A DNA stretch of 64,000 nt, from contig NC_080710.1 of the NCBI RefSeq assembly GCF_019097595.1, positions 26,467,280 to 26,531,279 of the forward strand, written 5' to 3'. The DNA is from Hemibagrus wyckioides (taxonomy: Eukaryota > Chordata > Actinopteri > Siluriformes > Bagridae). Position 1 is the first letter of the stretch, and every line of letters begins with the position of its first letter. The notes beneath the pieces are model-generated. The model made no database searches. It was not told where the DNA came from and was given only the letters and a program-made list of their open reading frames with translations. Shown piece by piece: positions 24,183-35,920 of this stretch. Made by a program: the position numbers and the translations under genes.

Positions 24183-27100
24183 ATTTAGGACCGTGATGCT
24201 CCAGAACCAAGTTTTTCAACCAGCTGATATAGTAAACATAACACACATGTAACATACATGTATACTGACTATTCACCAGGAGAAGTCTCAAACGTTCCAA
24301 ATCTTCATTATCAACTGTTTTCAGCATGAAATATTCCCAGTAATAATCTCACATCCATTCATAGCCTTGCAAAAACCCAATCAGGTGACATGATGATTGT
24401 TCAACAGGTGATCCTGATTCCCTTCACATGGACAGTGGCGACAGGACTGGGTGACTAGTGTCTGAAATGAGTCGAGCTTCCCACGAGATGATTCTATTGG
24501 CCTCCATTAGTGAGGTCAGTCAGTGCAGCCAGCTGTGTTTGAGCAGCCTATAAGCCTGGTGTCACTGCCACTTACATCAGCTCATCCTTCCAGGACGTAG
24601 CGGCAGGGAAAAGATTGCCAAGAGAGTGACAGCGCAAAAGGGAGAAAGAATAAAAAGAAAAAAAAAGCAGGGTTTGGATGGTCTGATCCATTGGAAAACC
24701 AAATGAGCGACATGGAGGATGCATGATCACATTCCAATGCAATTCCTTTGCAATTGCACGCAACGTGGTAGACCGGGAGTGAGTTGACTGGTGGCATGTC
24801 AGATTCTAGTGGTCAGCAATCTATCCAGGGTGATGGAGGCATTCCAGGCCCTTCTTTGTTTTTACATTAAGTAAATTAAAGAGGATAAATAGGCTTCTGT
24901 TTGGAGTTCAGGAGGTGATCCTGGACTAGCGCAGGATAGCAAGAGCAGGATACAAAAACAGTCAATCTCTTCTGTTTAAGGCGAAGGGAGTGTGTTGAAG
25001 GCTGGCAGTCTGTGAAGGATGCCTGCTTGGGCTGCTTATAGTCTACATTATGGCTTAAATGATGTGGAACTCCACGGGCAATAGACACTGTTCACGTTAG
25101 GAGAATTGCACTTCAGCGTAAAAACCATAAAGACTATTTTATGGTTAAGACAAAGCAGGCTGAGCCGCTCATGCTGCGTACACACACGGGGACTGGAGGC
25201 ACAGAGAAATTTCTCTACAGAGCACCTTTCAATCCAGTTTCTATTGATCAGGGTTGTGTGGAGAAGTGGCGTCTCCTCAGGCTGTGCGAGTTGTAAAAAT
25301 GATGCATGAGCCACATTGGGACAGATTAGTTTTACATGGGGAGGTTTGGTCATTCCATCTGTTACAGGTGCTACTCTGTCAGGATCAGCACTGGACTTAT
25401 CCTTCCATGAGAGAATTCAAGCAGTAAACATTTACTTTGCCCTGTCCAGCTCAGGGTGGTCTAATTTATCCCTGCCCCGATAGACATATTTAACTTTGCA
25501 GGTGAACAGCACTTTCTATGTATAAAATAAATGTAAACCATTGACCATATTTGGTGATTTTTGCCTGGGGGCTAAGATAAATATCACTCCTATCTGCTAG
25601 ATTCTAGATGTTTAGGAAGATCTGCAAAGAAATATAGCTGGCATAAGTCATATCACTTCATTTCAAAAGAAGTTCATCAAACTAAAGCTCAATCCCACAG
25701 GCTGATTAAATTGGCCATTACGATGACAGCTTTATGTTACCATATGTCGCGATATCATGATCTAATAATGTGAACATCATGTAAGACACAAACATCTGGA
25801 TTCACAGAAAAACAAGCGTCTAGAACATTCATTTAGAGCTTTCTGGATGTTTTAGCACAGAAAAAGCATCAGACACTGACCTGAAAAACTAACCCTACCC
25901 AAATAGAGCTATATATACATTTATAAAATGGGGAAGTAGATGATGTTTGAGTGTGCATTTGTAAAAATCTAGCAATATATATAAAAACAACACCTGCAGT
26001 CAAGCAGTCACTGGAAACTATCTACTCTGGGGCTTAGACAAACACACACTGGTCCACACACACACTCATGGATAAATCCACTGCATATTAACGAGGATCC
26101 CCGACACCTTGACCAGTTACTTAGCATGCAAGTATATCAGTGCTCAAGAAGATTAAAGTGACAGAAAGAACAACAGTTCAGCAAGCCAAACAAGCCCAGA
26201 GAGACAAATAAAAAACTATGAAAAGACCAACTGTATTAACTGCATACGGCACTAACGCTAAGAGTGACTACGGAGAGAGGTGTGTATTCCGTATCAATGG
26301 CTTGGCAACACGAGGCCATTTCTTCCAGAGCCGTAATAAAGGAGGCAAAATAAAGTGGTCAAGCCCAACATCTAGAAACGATCAGTTATTGCAAGCAAGT
26401 GGCGTCTGTATGTGCAACGAGGGATTTCAAAAGGTAAATAGACTGAATAATTCCTAAGCCAATTACCAAGACAGTAGAAAAGGGCCAGAAGACAGAAGAG
26501 GTTGATAAATGATGCCAGCCGCTCAATTTTCCCAGCAAACCGGCCCGCCGTACCTGACACTAAGACAATAAGGAAGCCTAATAGGTATTTATACCAGGCT
26601 TGCCAGACACCTGCCATTTATTTCAGAGGCTCTTTACTGGTCAAAATTGATTTCCTAAAGCCCATTGAAATTAGGCGGTTTGCCGCTTCGTGAGGCAGGC
26701 TCGATTTTTTTCCCCCTCTCCTGCTGCCAGATAAATGAGAAAGAAAGCAGAGCTGAAAGGGAGAGAAGTTAAAAACAACAAGGATGGTGCAGGATGACAG
26801 AAGCAGAAAGAGAAAAGAGAAAGACGGAGTGTAAGGTGAAGAGTGAGTGACAACCAGGGCAGTCTGTTTGGACAAGTTGTATTCAACCCAAGCTGATCAA
26901 AATTACTATGTGCGCCTAACACAATGCAATCAAAATCATAAGACGTGAATGGAAATTCGCATGCTTATTTTTGGCTCCTGCAGGGATCCGTAGCAAAGTG
27001 AGGAGGCCAGTCACAGCACATTGCTCCTCCCTTCCCGATACACAATCATTCGAGCCTCCACTGGGACAACAGCTGCTGCGGAAAATGAGAGTTTTTAACG

Positions 27101-30100
27101 CATCATTATAGCCCCGCCATGAGGAGACCACCAGGGAGAGGGGAGGGGAAAGGGGGGGCATTAAGGCAGAAAGGAAGCAGGAAAATGACAGGTATGAAGA
27201 AAAATGGCTTTATAAGGATACAACAAAATATGTTCCATATTGGATAATAAATTTCTCACATATTTAATGCTTCATCATGTTCAAATTGGCTAAAGACTCT
27301 GCAAACAAAAATAAACACCTGAAGCAACATTAGGGAGGGATAATGAAGAAAGTCTGAAATGGTGTAAAAAAATATATATATATATATTATATATATCTAC
27401 AGCACTGGAGCCAAACAGCTGGGGATGATGGGATACACATGAGCGATTCTGGAGGACTGGGGAAGGGATAGAACGGCAACAAAGGCCTCATGGTGGTAAA
27501 AAAAAGCGAGATTTGAAGGAAATCCCAAAAGAGGATCCATTATTAGTATGAACACCTGCATCTCTCCTCCACTGCTAGGGCTGAGTAATGCGGCACAGTG
27601 TTACTCTCCCGTGACAGGCTGGTTTAAATGACCGCTGCCCCAGCGGACGACAGCAAGCCAAATGCAGACAGGATACAAAATTCATGAATTTGTTTAACGC
27701 AAAGCGGTTGTACAGCCTGAAAAACCACTAATGGTGACGAATGTAACACATAACAGCAAAAAGAAAAGAAAACATTCAAGCTATGAGGTTACTACACACT
27801 GGTGAAGCTAAATTGATGAATTTACTGAATGTATTTAATTCAACTTTTGCAAGACCAGTTATTTGAGACGTATGAACTGGTAAGAGACTCTAATGGGAAA
27901 AGAATAATCAATCTTTTAAAAACTATTACATACAGATATGTACCGGGCCTCGGTCCCGAGACACCGAAAACATGCTTCAACCTATGATTAGATCTGACAG
28001 CTCTCTCAAGCTGAAGAAGTTCAGTTTCATTCTGTCTTTCACCACACACACATACACGACACTTTGAAAAGTTCCCCGTCTTTATCGGCGTATAGAAACA
28101 CCGGGCACTTACGACCTCCCTGAACTTTTGAGCCTGTTCATCAGAAAACAGCGGCAACACTGAAAGAGTAGCAGACAGTCCCATTTCTCTTCAGTAATAC
28201 AACGCTAATTTCAGCTCGTTCGCAAAGACCCAACCGCTGGGGGCGTCTAAAAAAAAGCTAAGCTGCTGGAAAGTTTGGCGATTTAAGCGGCGCGTCAGCA
28301 TGACGCCTGGCGACAAATTAGCTTTCCCTTCTGTGAGAAAAATTTAATGAGCCACAAAACATCTAACGCACATCTACTTCATCTGGGATTGCTAAATATT
28401 AATTCTAGCGTAATCAAAGATTCATTTCGCCTGCATTTATGTCTCCCTATCGTCAACCCATAAATAACACATCAAAGCCTGCACTTGCTTACTAACGCTA
28501 AACAAGTTGCAACTGTGTAGGGATGCAAAATACACGTTAAGAATCAAAGAGGGGTTTTTTTTCTACCCCAACTCATGAAATGAAAAAACGTATATCGTTT
28601 CATCTCCTGCTGGATAAAACTTAGAAGAAAAGAATAAACAAAGGAAAATGTATATTAGCGACGCCGAGGAGTAAATTCATTCCCATAACTTGGGCAGTGC
28701 TGACTAATATTTTCTTAACCGGCCCACAGAAATGGCTTGAAATAAACGTACTGATGTATGACTTTATTTTGCTAGGAATATAAGCTCCCACTGGGGCTTT
28801 TCCACATGTACACACACAGAAAAGAAGACAGGGGCTAATGGATCACGTTATTCATGTGTTTGTCATGGGACTGCTGTTAGCACATTTTTAGATATTGAAC
28901 CTAACAGGCCCGTTTTTCCCCCTCGCCCGGTTAACACGGAGACAAACGTATCTATGTTTCTCACTGAAAGAGTCTAAAAAATATTAGAGGAGAGAAGATA
29001 GAAGAAGAGAGCGCTTGTCACGGAAATATGACATCTCTACAGCGGCCTGTCTGTGAATTAAGGGCCCCTTCATTTTAAACAATAACAATTAAAATGTCAC
29101 CATCCATCCGGACTCTGTAAGATTCTATTTGAGCATAGCTTGACCTTTGCCAGTAATGTAATGAAACAAATACACAAGACTGTTTTCTGTGTCCGGGCTC
29201 AGATATACGCCTCTCTTTCTCTCTGTGGGCTTTCTGAGCCATGTTTTCCTCTGAAAACTCAATAAACGCTGACCTTTCCAGTCAGACTTGCGACTGAACA
29301 AGAATGAAAAGAAAACAGAAGAAACAGTCTTGAGAAGTGTGTGTGTACATGCGCCTCTGTAGTTACATGGAGATTCCACTCATACAGCCTCCATGGGTTA
29401 GAGATCTCCATGTCTCCACCAGGATCAGCATTCTGTCTTTGTCAAGCCGGGCCTGATCCTGCACTTTGAACCCAAGTACATTACAAAAAAACCAAACAGC
29501 ATACTGAAAGCACCACAGGAGCTTAAACTTCTAATTAAGCTCTCAGGGTCAAGTTTGATGCTTTAATCAAAAGCTGCAGATATCACAAAGCTCAATGTAG
29601 GGAGGACTGTCCTCATGATGGCACGTGAGCATGTGAACTGCACGTGAAGGTCTAGCCCTCTACACTAATCCCGTCCATTAACTGAGACCGGGCCATACTT
29701 ACTGTGGGACCACTTCAGGCAGACCTTCAATAAATCGTGATACATTCTGTGCTCAGGGCCCGCACTTAACTAGAACGCATGAGACAAAGCTACTGTACTT
29801 CCATCTATTAGCTTTACAAAGAGGGCCAGATCCTTCTTTTTATTAGTTGAGCGTCGTAGTTTACGGAAGAAAAGACCTTGAACAAAATGTTTCTGAAGCA
29901 CACTGCAAGAGATTCAATGCTGACACGGATGGCCCGGACTGAGCACGCTCAGATGATCCCGGTCTACTCTGTCCTGATCATCCACATGACACACTGAGGA
30001 GGAAACGTGATGCCCTAACAGCCAATTTCCCAAATCCTAATTCTCTCTGGGATCAGTCCCAACTCCCAAACACACAACTTTTAATGAGATTCCCTCAGCA

Positions 30101-31134
30101 TGTGGGCACCTACTTTCCATGTACGGACCTTCTACTGACATGCTAATACAGTTAACACTATGTTTACATCTAAATTTAACCCTAATGTTAGTGATTAGTG
30201 ATAAACTGATAAGATTTTGCTCCTAATGACAGCTATTTCTATCCTTGAGAGGGCATTCAGTCCTAGCCAAGATGTAAAAACATGCGCCCACACACACCCA
30301 CACACACAAATCTGTAGTAAATGAGCCACATTTTATAGATAAGTGATTATCCTAGAATAGCCTGATTAAAAGCCTAGAATGCACATGGGCAAAAAAAGTG
30401 ACAGGCCATTTATCAAACCTGTATATGTCCAAGTCACTTTACTGTGCCTCTCGCTCATCCTCACATAGCCATCGTGTCTCTTGTACATGTCTATTCCACT
30501 GCATCATAGAGAGAGAGAGAGAGAGAGAGAGAAATTATCACCGTCTTCAAATTCCTATCTAGAACTATCTATAAAAGGCTCGCATCTGTATTGTGGGAGT
30601 TGTGAAAAAGTTCAGATGGTAAAAACCGCTGTGCTTTCATCAAATGGTTAGGGAAAAAATAATTTACACAACTTTTCTTCCTATACAAAAAAAAATCTAG
30701 TTTATTTGAAAGAACACGTAGCACTGTGTGTGCACATGTAGCACTGGAGCTACAAGGCTAACGTTGCAAACAAGCAAAGGATGTCATATAGTGAGATAAA
30801 AAAAAAAAAAAAAAAGAGGTATTCCAACACTTTTCTTTTTGTTGGTTCAATAAAGTGCAGGTGGAACATTCACAAATAAACGTCCCCAGACAGGTGTGTG
30901 CAACACAAGATTTCACAATGTGCTCTCAGACGAACAACGAGAACGGTGAGAGAGAATTCAGCAGTCAGTAGAAAAAGAGTTGCAGGACAAAATGAAATGA
31001 AATGTGCACAGGGGCATTGTCAGGATGGAAAAGGTTTCGGTTCCAGTGAAGGGAAATTGTAATGTTACACCAAAAAAGACGTCCTATACGAGTGTGAGCT
31101 TACGACTTTTTACAGGCAACAGTTTAGAGAAGAA
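24183..31134. other. Longest unique stretch, no certain gene
   Basis: About 7 kb of mostly single-copy sequence. It holds only short simple repeats (AT at 27370-27400, GA at 30508-30532, poly(A) at 30800-30815) and G-rich purine sequence at 27134-27159. A weak candidate first exon on the minus strand (28113-28184) with a CpG cluster beside it is described in the findings. Other open frames (for example 24582-24797, 26618-26922, minus strand) show no domain. Confidence 0.45.
30508..30532. repeat. (GA)n microsatellite
   Basis: Uninterrupted run of about 12 GA units. Confidence 0.95.
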
Positions 31135-31590
31135 CAACATATGGGGTCAGGTAACATACCCGTCCAGGTTATGGAGAACCGGGAGCTTATCCCAGGTGGA
31201 CTCAAGGTACAAGGTGGTGGACACCCTGGATGAAGAGCCAGGTCACATACACACACATTCACTCTCTACACACGATGTAGACAAGCCAATCAGCTTATAC
31301 CTCATGTCTTTTAACTAAATGAGGAAACTAAAGCACCTAGAGAAAAATCAAGCACTGGGAGGACATAAAAATACTCCACACAGAAGGCACAAGCCCATCC
31401 CAGGTCAAACACACACACATATTTACACACTACACACAATTTAGAGATGCCAATCAGCCTACTGTTGTTTGATTAAAGGAGGAAACTGAAGCACCTGGAG
31501 AAAACTCCCAAGCACTGTGAGAACATACAAACACCACACATGAATTCGAACCCATAACCCTGTAGGTGTGATCCCACTAAGCCACTGTGT
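31135..31590 (+). repeat. Fish dispersed repeat ('GGAGCCTATCCCAGC' family), copy 2, with internal duplication
   Basis: Decayed relative of 18152-18400: 'GGGAGCTTATCCCAGGTGGA', 'GACACCCTGGATGAAGAGCC', 'AAGCCAATCAGC', 'GAGGAAACTAAAGCACCTAG'. The second half, from 'AGGTCACATACACACACATT' (31240), is repeated in tandem from 'AGGTCAAACACACACACA' (31402), a period of about 162 bp. The 3' end has 'GAATTCGAACCCATAACCCT', a B-box-like stretch. Confidence 0.65.
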
Positions 31591-31802
31591 GGTTTAAAAT
31601 CATCCTAAGCTGCAGCTACCAGTTCAGCACCCCTCAAACCTGAACAATTACACACCTAAATCTCTATCCGGGTCAAGGAGATGACTTGCTTTGGGATTTC
31701 TTAACCAGAAATACCAATATGTTAATACCAAAATATGATCATTTAAATAATTTTCACTTCAAGCTTAACTTCCTTCTTAACATTAGTTTAAAAAGGAATT
31801 TA

Positions 31803-32317
31803 TATACACTATAGTGCCAAAAGTTTTGGGACACCCCTCCAAATCATTGAATTCAGGTGTTGTGTTTCAGGGGTTGGGCTTGACCGCTTAGTTCCAGTGA
31901 AAGGAACTCTTAATGCTTCAGCATACCAAGTCATTTTGGACAATTTCATGCTCCCAACAGTTTGGGGATGACCCCTTCCTGTTCCAACATGACTGTACAC
32001 CAGTGCACCAAGCCAGGTCAATAAAGACATGGATGAGAGAGTTTGGTGTGGAGGAGCTTCACAGAGTCCTGACCACAACCTGATAGAACACCTTAGGGAT
32101 GAATTAGAGCGGAGACTGCGAGCCAGACCTTCTCGTCCAACATCAGTCTCACAAATGCGCTTCTAGAAGAATGGTCAAATATTCCCATAAATACACTCCT
32201 AAACCTTGTTTAGAAGAGTTGAAGCTGTTATAGCTGTAAAGGGCCAGTCAACTCCATATTAAATTCATGTGCATGTAAAGGCAGACGTCCCAAAACTTTT
32301 GGCAATATAAGTGTATA
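31803..32317 (+). mobile_element. Tc1-like element, second family, internally deleted
   Basis: The left end 'TATACACTATAGTGCCAAAA' + 'GTTTTGGGACACC' and the right end 'CCCAAAACTTTTGGCAATAT' + 'AAGTGTATA' form terminal inverted repeats with a few mismatches and TA at the junctions. Its sequence differs from the 3.1/35.3/45.5/53.7 kb family. The interior keeps the C-terminal third of the transposase; the N-terminal two thirds are gone (left end joins directly to 'GGGTTGGGCTTGACCGCTTA'). Length is about 515 bp against well over 1 kb for an intact element. Confidence 0.9.
31869..32240 (+). pseudogene. Tc1-like transposase (second family), C-terminal remnant
   Basis: The plus strand preserves, in broken frames, LVPVKGTLNASAYQ, then FQHDCTPVH and SPDHNLIEHLRDELERRLRA. 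'SPDxNxIEH' is the block carrying the third catalytic acid (Glu codon 32086-32088). Small deletions relative to the family break the frame: the residues usually lying before 'QSPD' are missing near 32060, and about 5 codons are missing near 32150. It cannot make an active enzyme. Confidence 0.8.
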
Positions 32318-32927
32318 AATAAGAACCATTTTAAACTTGAACTTGAGATACCAAAAGTCATTGTAGATCAATTGCATTTGCTCTAAAGGGAGATTTTGCA
32401 TTTTAATTTTTGACTGCTCCGTTCACTTTAATTATGGTTCATCAGTGGTTTGCTGAGCTTTGATAACAGTCAGGATGAGAAACAGCGTGGCTGTTATTCT
32501 CTTTAAATTAAAGGCAGCCAGAGCAGGGGGTTTATGTTGATGAGGTCATTGTCTCAGGGTCGAATGGCAGTGTCGAGTCGAGCCCGGTTCGGTCAACACG
32601 GCAACGGAGCTTTATTAAAAAGAGCTTGTGTTATTACACCAACCTTTATTATGGATGCATCACCATGGGAGAAGACCTGAGGTGAGAGTCTGGTCTCTGT
32701 TTCAAACGGCTTTCATTAATCAAACAGCTGTGTGTGTGTGTGTGTTTATGGCTGTGTGTGCTCACATTAGTATTCATGTAAACCTAAAGGATCGTTATAA
32801 ACTTTGATTGCGGATTGCAGGATGATGATGGATTGTGTCTCATTGTGGACATAATGCATGTGTGCTAACTAATTGAGCGCAGCGAGAAGTAGATAATCTA
32901 AATATTTATCAGCGTAGGTGAGATGAG

Positions 32928-32965
<38 letters not shown>

Positions 32966-33429
32966 TGACTGTAAATAGCTTCGTTGAAGGTCTATGAATA
33001 TATTAGCTTGCTGCCATATATTTGTGCATCAGCATAAGTGTGTTTGTGTGTGTGTGTGTGAAGATAATTGTCTTTACAATATATTATTTAAACTCCATAA
33101 GGTAATTAGGAAGAAAGATGACGACGTATGATCTCTTTCTCTCTCTGTCGTTCCTGTTCAGCGTGGGGTTGTAAATGAAACTCCTAGCACCGGCTGCTCC
33201 TACTGCGGCGTCTCCTTCGCTTGCCAGCCGTTCCTTTTCGTGCAGCACCTTCGCCACCAGGGGGAGACATGCTAAAAATACATCAGTCTGTTCACTGCAG
33301 GAGAGAGCAGGGTGGCTTTAACACACACTGTGAGCAGAGAGAGCAGGCTGAAAACTCCACCACAGTAGTGTGGTTCTATGCACAAGCCCACAAACACACT
33401 GTGTTATAGTTGATCGAATTGTGTTAGTA
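32318..33429. other. Unique non-coding DNA with GT tracts
   Basis: 32440-32700 is complex, GC-balanced, repeat-free sequence and a possible conserved non-coding element (inference). GT runs lie at 32729-32745, 32931-32962 and 33047-33060. No gene is supported. Confidence 0.5.
32931..32962. repeat. (GT)n microsatellite
   Basis: Uninterrupted run of about 16 GT units, with shorter GT runs on both sides. Confidence 0.95.
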
Positions 33430-33728
33430 TTGAATAACCTCCCCTCTTTATCTAGTCTTTCTTCTGTCTGTCTTAAGGGTGTCAAGTTTGGCCTTCGTCT
33501 AGTGCTGTCTATCTGTCTCCTGGTCCCTCTTTGTCTCTTATTCTTCTATCTCAATATTTTAGTCTGTCTCAAAGTCATTCTGCCTCTCTCGACTCACTGT
33601 CTTTCATCTTTCCTGTTTAATGTGTCTTACTGTCTCTTATATGTTATTCATGACCTGCCTCTGTGTCTGAGCCTGTATCATAGTGTCTCTGTACGTCTCT
33701 CTCTCTCTGTCTGCCTTTCATGTTATCC

Positions 33729-33764
<36 letters not shown>

Positions 33765-33938
33765 TGTTCCACTTTCACTTATGGTCTCTCTCTCCTTTTT
33801 CTCTCTTTCTCTCTCTCTCTGTCTGTCTCTCACACGTACTCTCACTCTCTCCGATCTGTTCGGTTATCTCATGGTCCATTTCTGTCTCTGTCTCTCTCTC
33901 TCTCACTCATCCATCTATTCGGCTTTCTCTTATGGTCC

Positions 33939-33974
<36 letters not shown>

Positions 33975-34220
33975 TCTTTTGCTCTCTCTCATAGTCTCCC
34001 TGTGCCTCCCTCCCATAGTTCCTCATGGTCATCCCTCTGTCTGTGTGTCTACTCTGCCTGTCTTATGTCATCTCTCCCTCCTGTGATCTCTGCCTCATTG
34101 TAATCCTTCTCTGTCTCTCATCTCTTGATCTCATGGTCTCTGTCAGTCTCCCTGTCTGGTCTCTCATGGTTTCGTCGGTGTCTTGCTTCATCTCTGCCTG
34201 CTTGCCTTCTCTCAGTTGCT
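33430..34220. repeat. CT-rich degenerate minisatellite
   Basis: The plus strand is dominated by TCTC/TCTG. A core like 'ATCTGTTCGGTTATCTCATG' + 'GTC' recurs near 33763, 33853, 33912 and, weakly, 33974, separated by pure (CT)n. The three overlapping plus-strand open frames of 103-238 residues (33370-34103) are Ser/Leu repeats generated by (TCTC)n and are not genes. Confidence 0.85.
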
Positions 34221-35304
34221 CACCAGTGTAGGCCAGCCTCAGCGTGAAGGCCTGTTTTCCGAGTGAAGAGTGTGCATGTTTGTGGAAAGCAGTGGAGTGG
34301 ACTGGTAATTAGTGTTAATTGGGTTAGTGGAGAGCTGGAGGCGGGCTGCTGAAATGGTAATGCTGGATTCTCTCTTGCTCTGATCTGATAGCACATTATC
34401 ATAGCTCTCTATCTGTGTTCCTGCAAAACCCAATACAAACCAAAGCCAGCCTGTCTGGCAACGACTTACACATGGGGTGTGTGTGTGTGTGTATACATAT
34501 GCGTGGCATCTGTGTGAGATCAAATGCATTCCATAGTAATATGGTAGCATTTACATAAAAGCATGTATCTAAACATACAATCACACATACACTGTAAAAA
34601 AGCATAAGAATAAAACAAGTGAAGATGTGCATGCACACACACACACAGACACAGAGACACACTCCTTTATCATAGCGTCAGCACAATGGGGAATCTATTC
34701 ATCCAGATAACAGTGCAAGGCTGAAGCAATTTGTGCTCATTTGATGCGTAATGAGCTTCTTATCAGTAAGTGGCCAGAGAAATGAGGTGTAAAGTGTAGC
34801 TCCTTCAGCACCGAGCTAATGCATCAGCCATGAGCTCATTTCTACACACGTATATAAAACACACCAAACAAAAGCACAGAAAAAACAATGAACCTAATAG
34901 AGGATGAAAACAAACAGAACAGAAAGGGAATGTGCAAACGAATAAAAGTAGTACATCTGAGTGACAGCAGGTATTTTCTATGTAATTTCCTGCGTGTAGT
35001 GGGAACAGGAAGGGAATTGAGAGGGCAATGGGACAGCGTAATACTGTCACACATCATGCCTACTCAAAATATGTCACGTTACAGAACACACTTTAGCACC
35101 TATTCACCAAAGTTCTCTAGAAACGTGCGACACGGAATGACGTACATAAAAGAAATCTGTGTCCTGTGCCTGAATCACAAGGTTGTTATGCATCACCAAA
35201 ACTAGCAGGAGTGCAAATGATGAATCAGCTTCATCTGCCTGGACACAAGCTCTTGCCTACTAGGTACATTTCATAAGTACACAGCAAGACAATTAACCTT
35301 CATA
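34221..35304. other. Unique non-coding DNA, no gene seen
   Basis: Single-copy sequence with a short GT run near 34477-34491 and a CA run near 34636. Open frames on both strands up to 105 residues overlap each other and show no domain. Confidence 0.5.
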
Positions 35305-35920
35305 TACACAGATCAGCCATACTGTTAATATCACCTGCATAATAGTGTATAGGTCCCCCTTGTGCTGGCAAAACAGCTCTGACCTGTCAAAGCATGGACT
35401 CCATAAGACCTCTGAAGGTCTGCTGTGATATCTGGTACCAAGACATTAAGCAGAAGATCCTACAAGTCCTTTAAGTTGCTTGTTACACAACCTACAGATG
35501 CTCAAGATTGAGATCTAGGGAAGTTGGAGGCCAAGATATCACCCAGAATTCTTTTTCATGATACTTAATCCATTCCTCAACACTTTTTGCAGCATAGCAG
35601 GGCACAATATCATGCTGAAAGAGACCACTGTCATTAAGCAATACTGCTGCCAGATCTAAGAAGTCTGCAAACGTTTTTAGGTCGGCTGTACACATCCAAG
35701 TGCCATCTTTTAACTTGTATACCAATTTGTGGGATCGGACCAGAGGGGCTAGTTTTCCCACCCCATGCGCATCACTATGTCCATGACCTTGTCACTGGTT
35801 CATCAGTGGTCCCTTCCTTGGACCGCTTTTGTTAGGTACAAATCCCTACATACTGTACCAGGAAGGCCTGCCGATACCCAATTGTCTCGCACATACGAGG
35901 CCTGTGATAAGGGTTTGTTT
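35305..35920 (-). mobile_element. Old Tc1-like element, first family, 5'-TIR end kept
   Basis: It starts after TA with 'TACACAGATCAGCCATACTG' and runs through blocks shared with the other copies ('AAAACAGCTCTGACC', 'GGATCGGACCAGAGGGGCTA', 'GTCCCTTCCTTGGACCGCTT'). It is more diverged than the copies at 45.5 and 53.7 kb. The right inverted repeat is not recognisable; similarity fades near 35920. Unlike those copies it keeps part of the transposase C-terminal region (minus strand). The central catalytic region is deleted around 35690. Confidence 0.8.
35492..35761 (-). pseudogene. Tc1-like transposase remnant (minus strand)
   Basis: The minus strand reads ...LNDSGLFQHDIVPCYAAKS, VEEWIKYHEKEFWVISWPPT, SLDLNLEHL. 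'SLDLNLEHL' is a decayed form of the SPDLNPIEH catalytic block with one codon lost, and 'FQHDIVPCYAA' matches the segment with the second catalytic aspartate. The frame entering from the amino-terminal side joins unrelated DNA-binding-domain codons across a deletion. Its methionine start is accidental. It is dead. Confidence 0.8.

Noticed and set aside
27840..28184. 114-residue minus-strand open frame as a whole gene
   Set aside because: Only the first 24 codons before a perfect splice donor look interesting; the rest has no recognised domain. Kept as a weak exon idea only.
33370..34103. Ser/Leu-rich open frames up to 238 residues
   Set aside because: All three plus frames are open because of (TCTC)n and (TCTG)n; low-complexity artefact.
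35492..35761. 89-residue minus-strand frame as an intact gene
   Set aside because: It is a transposase relic joined across a deletion, with a decayed catalytic block.
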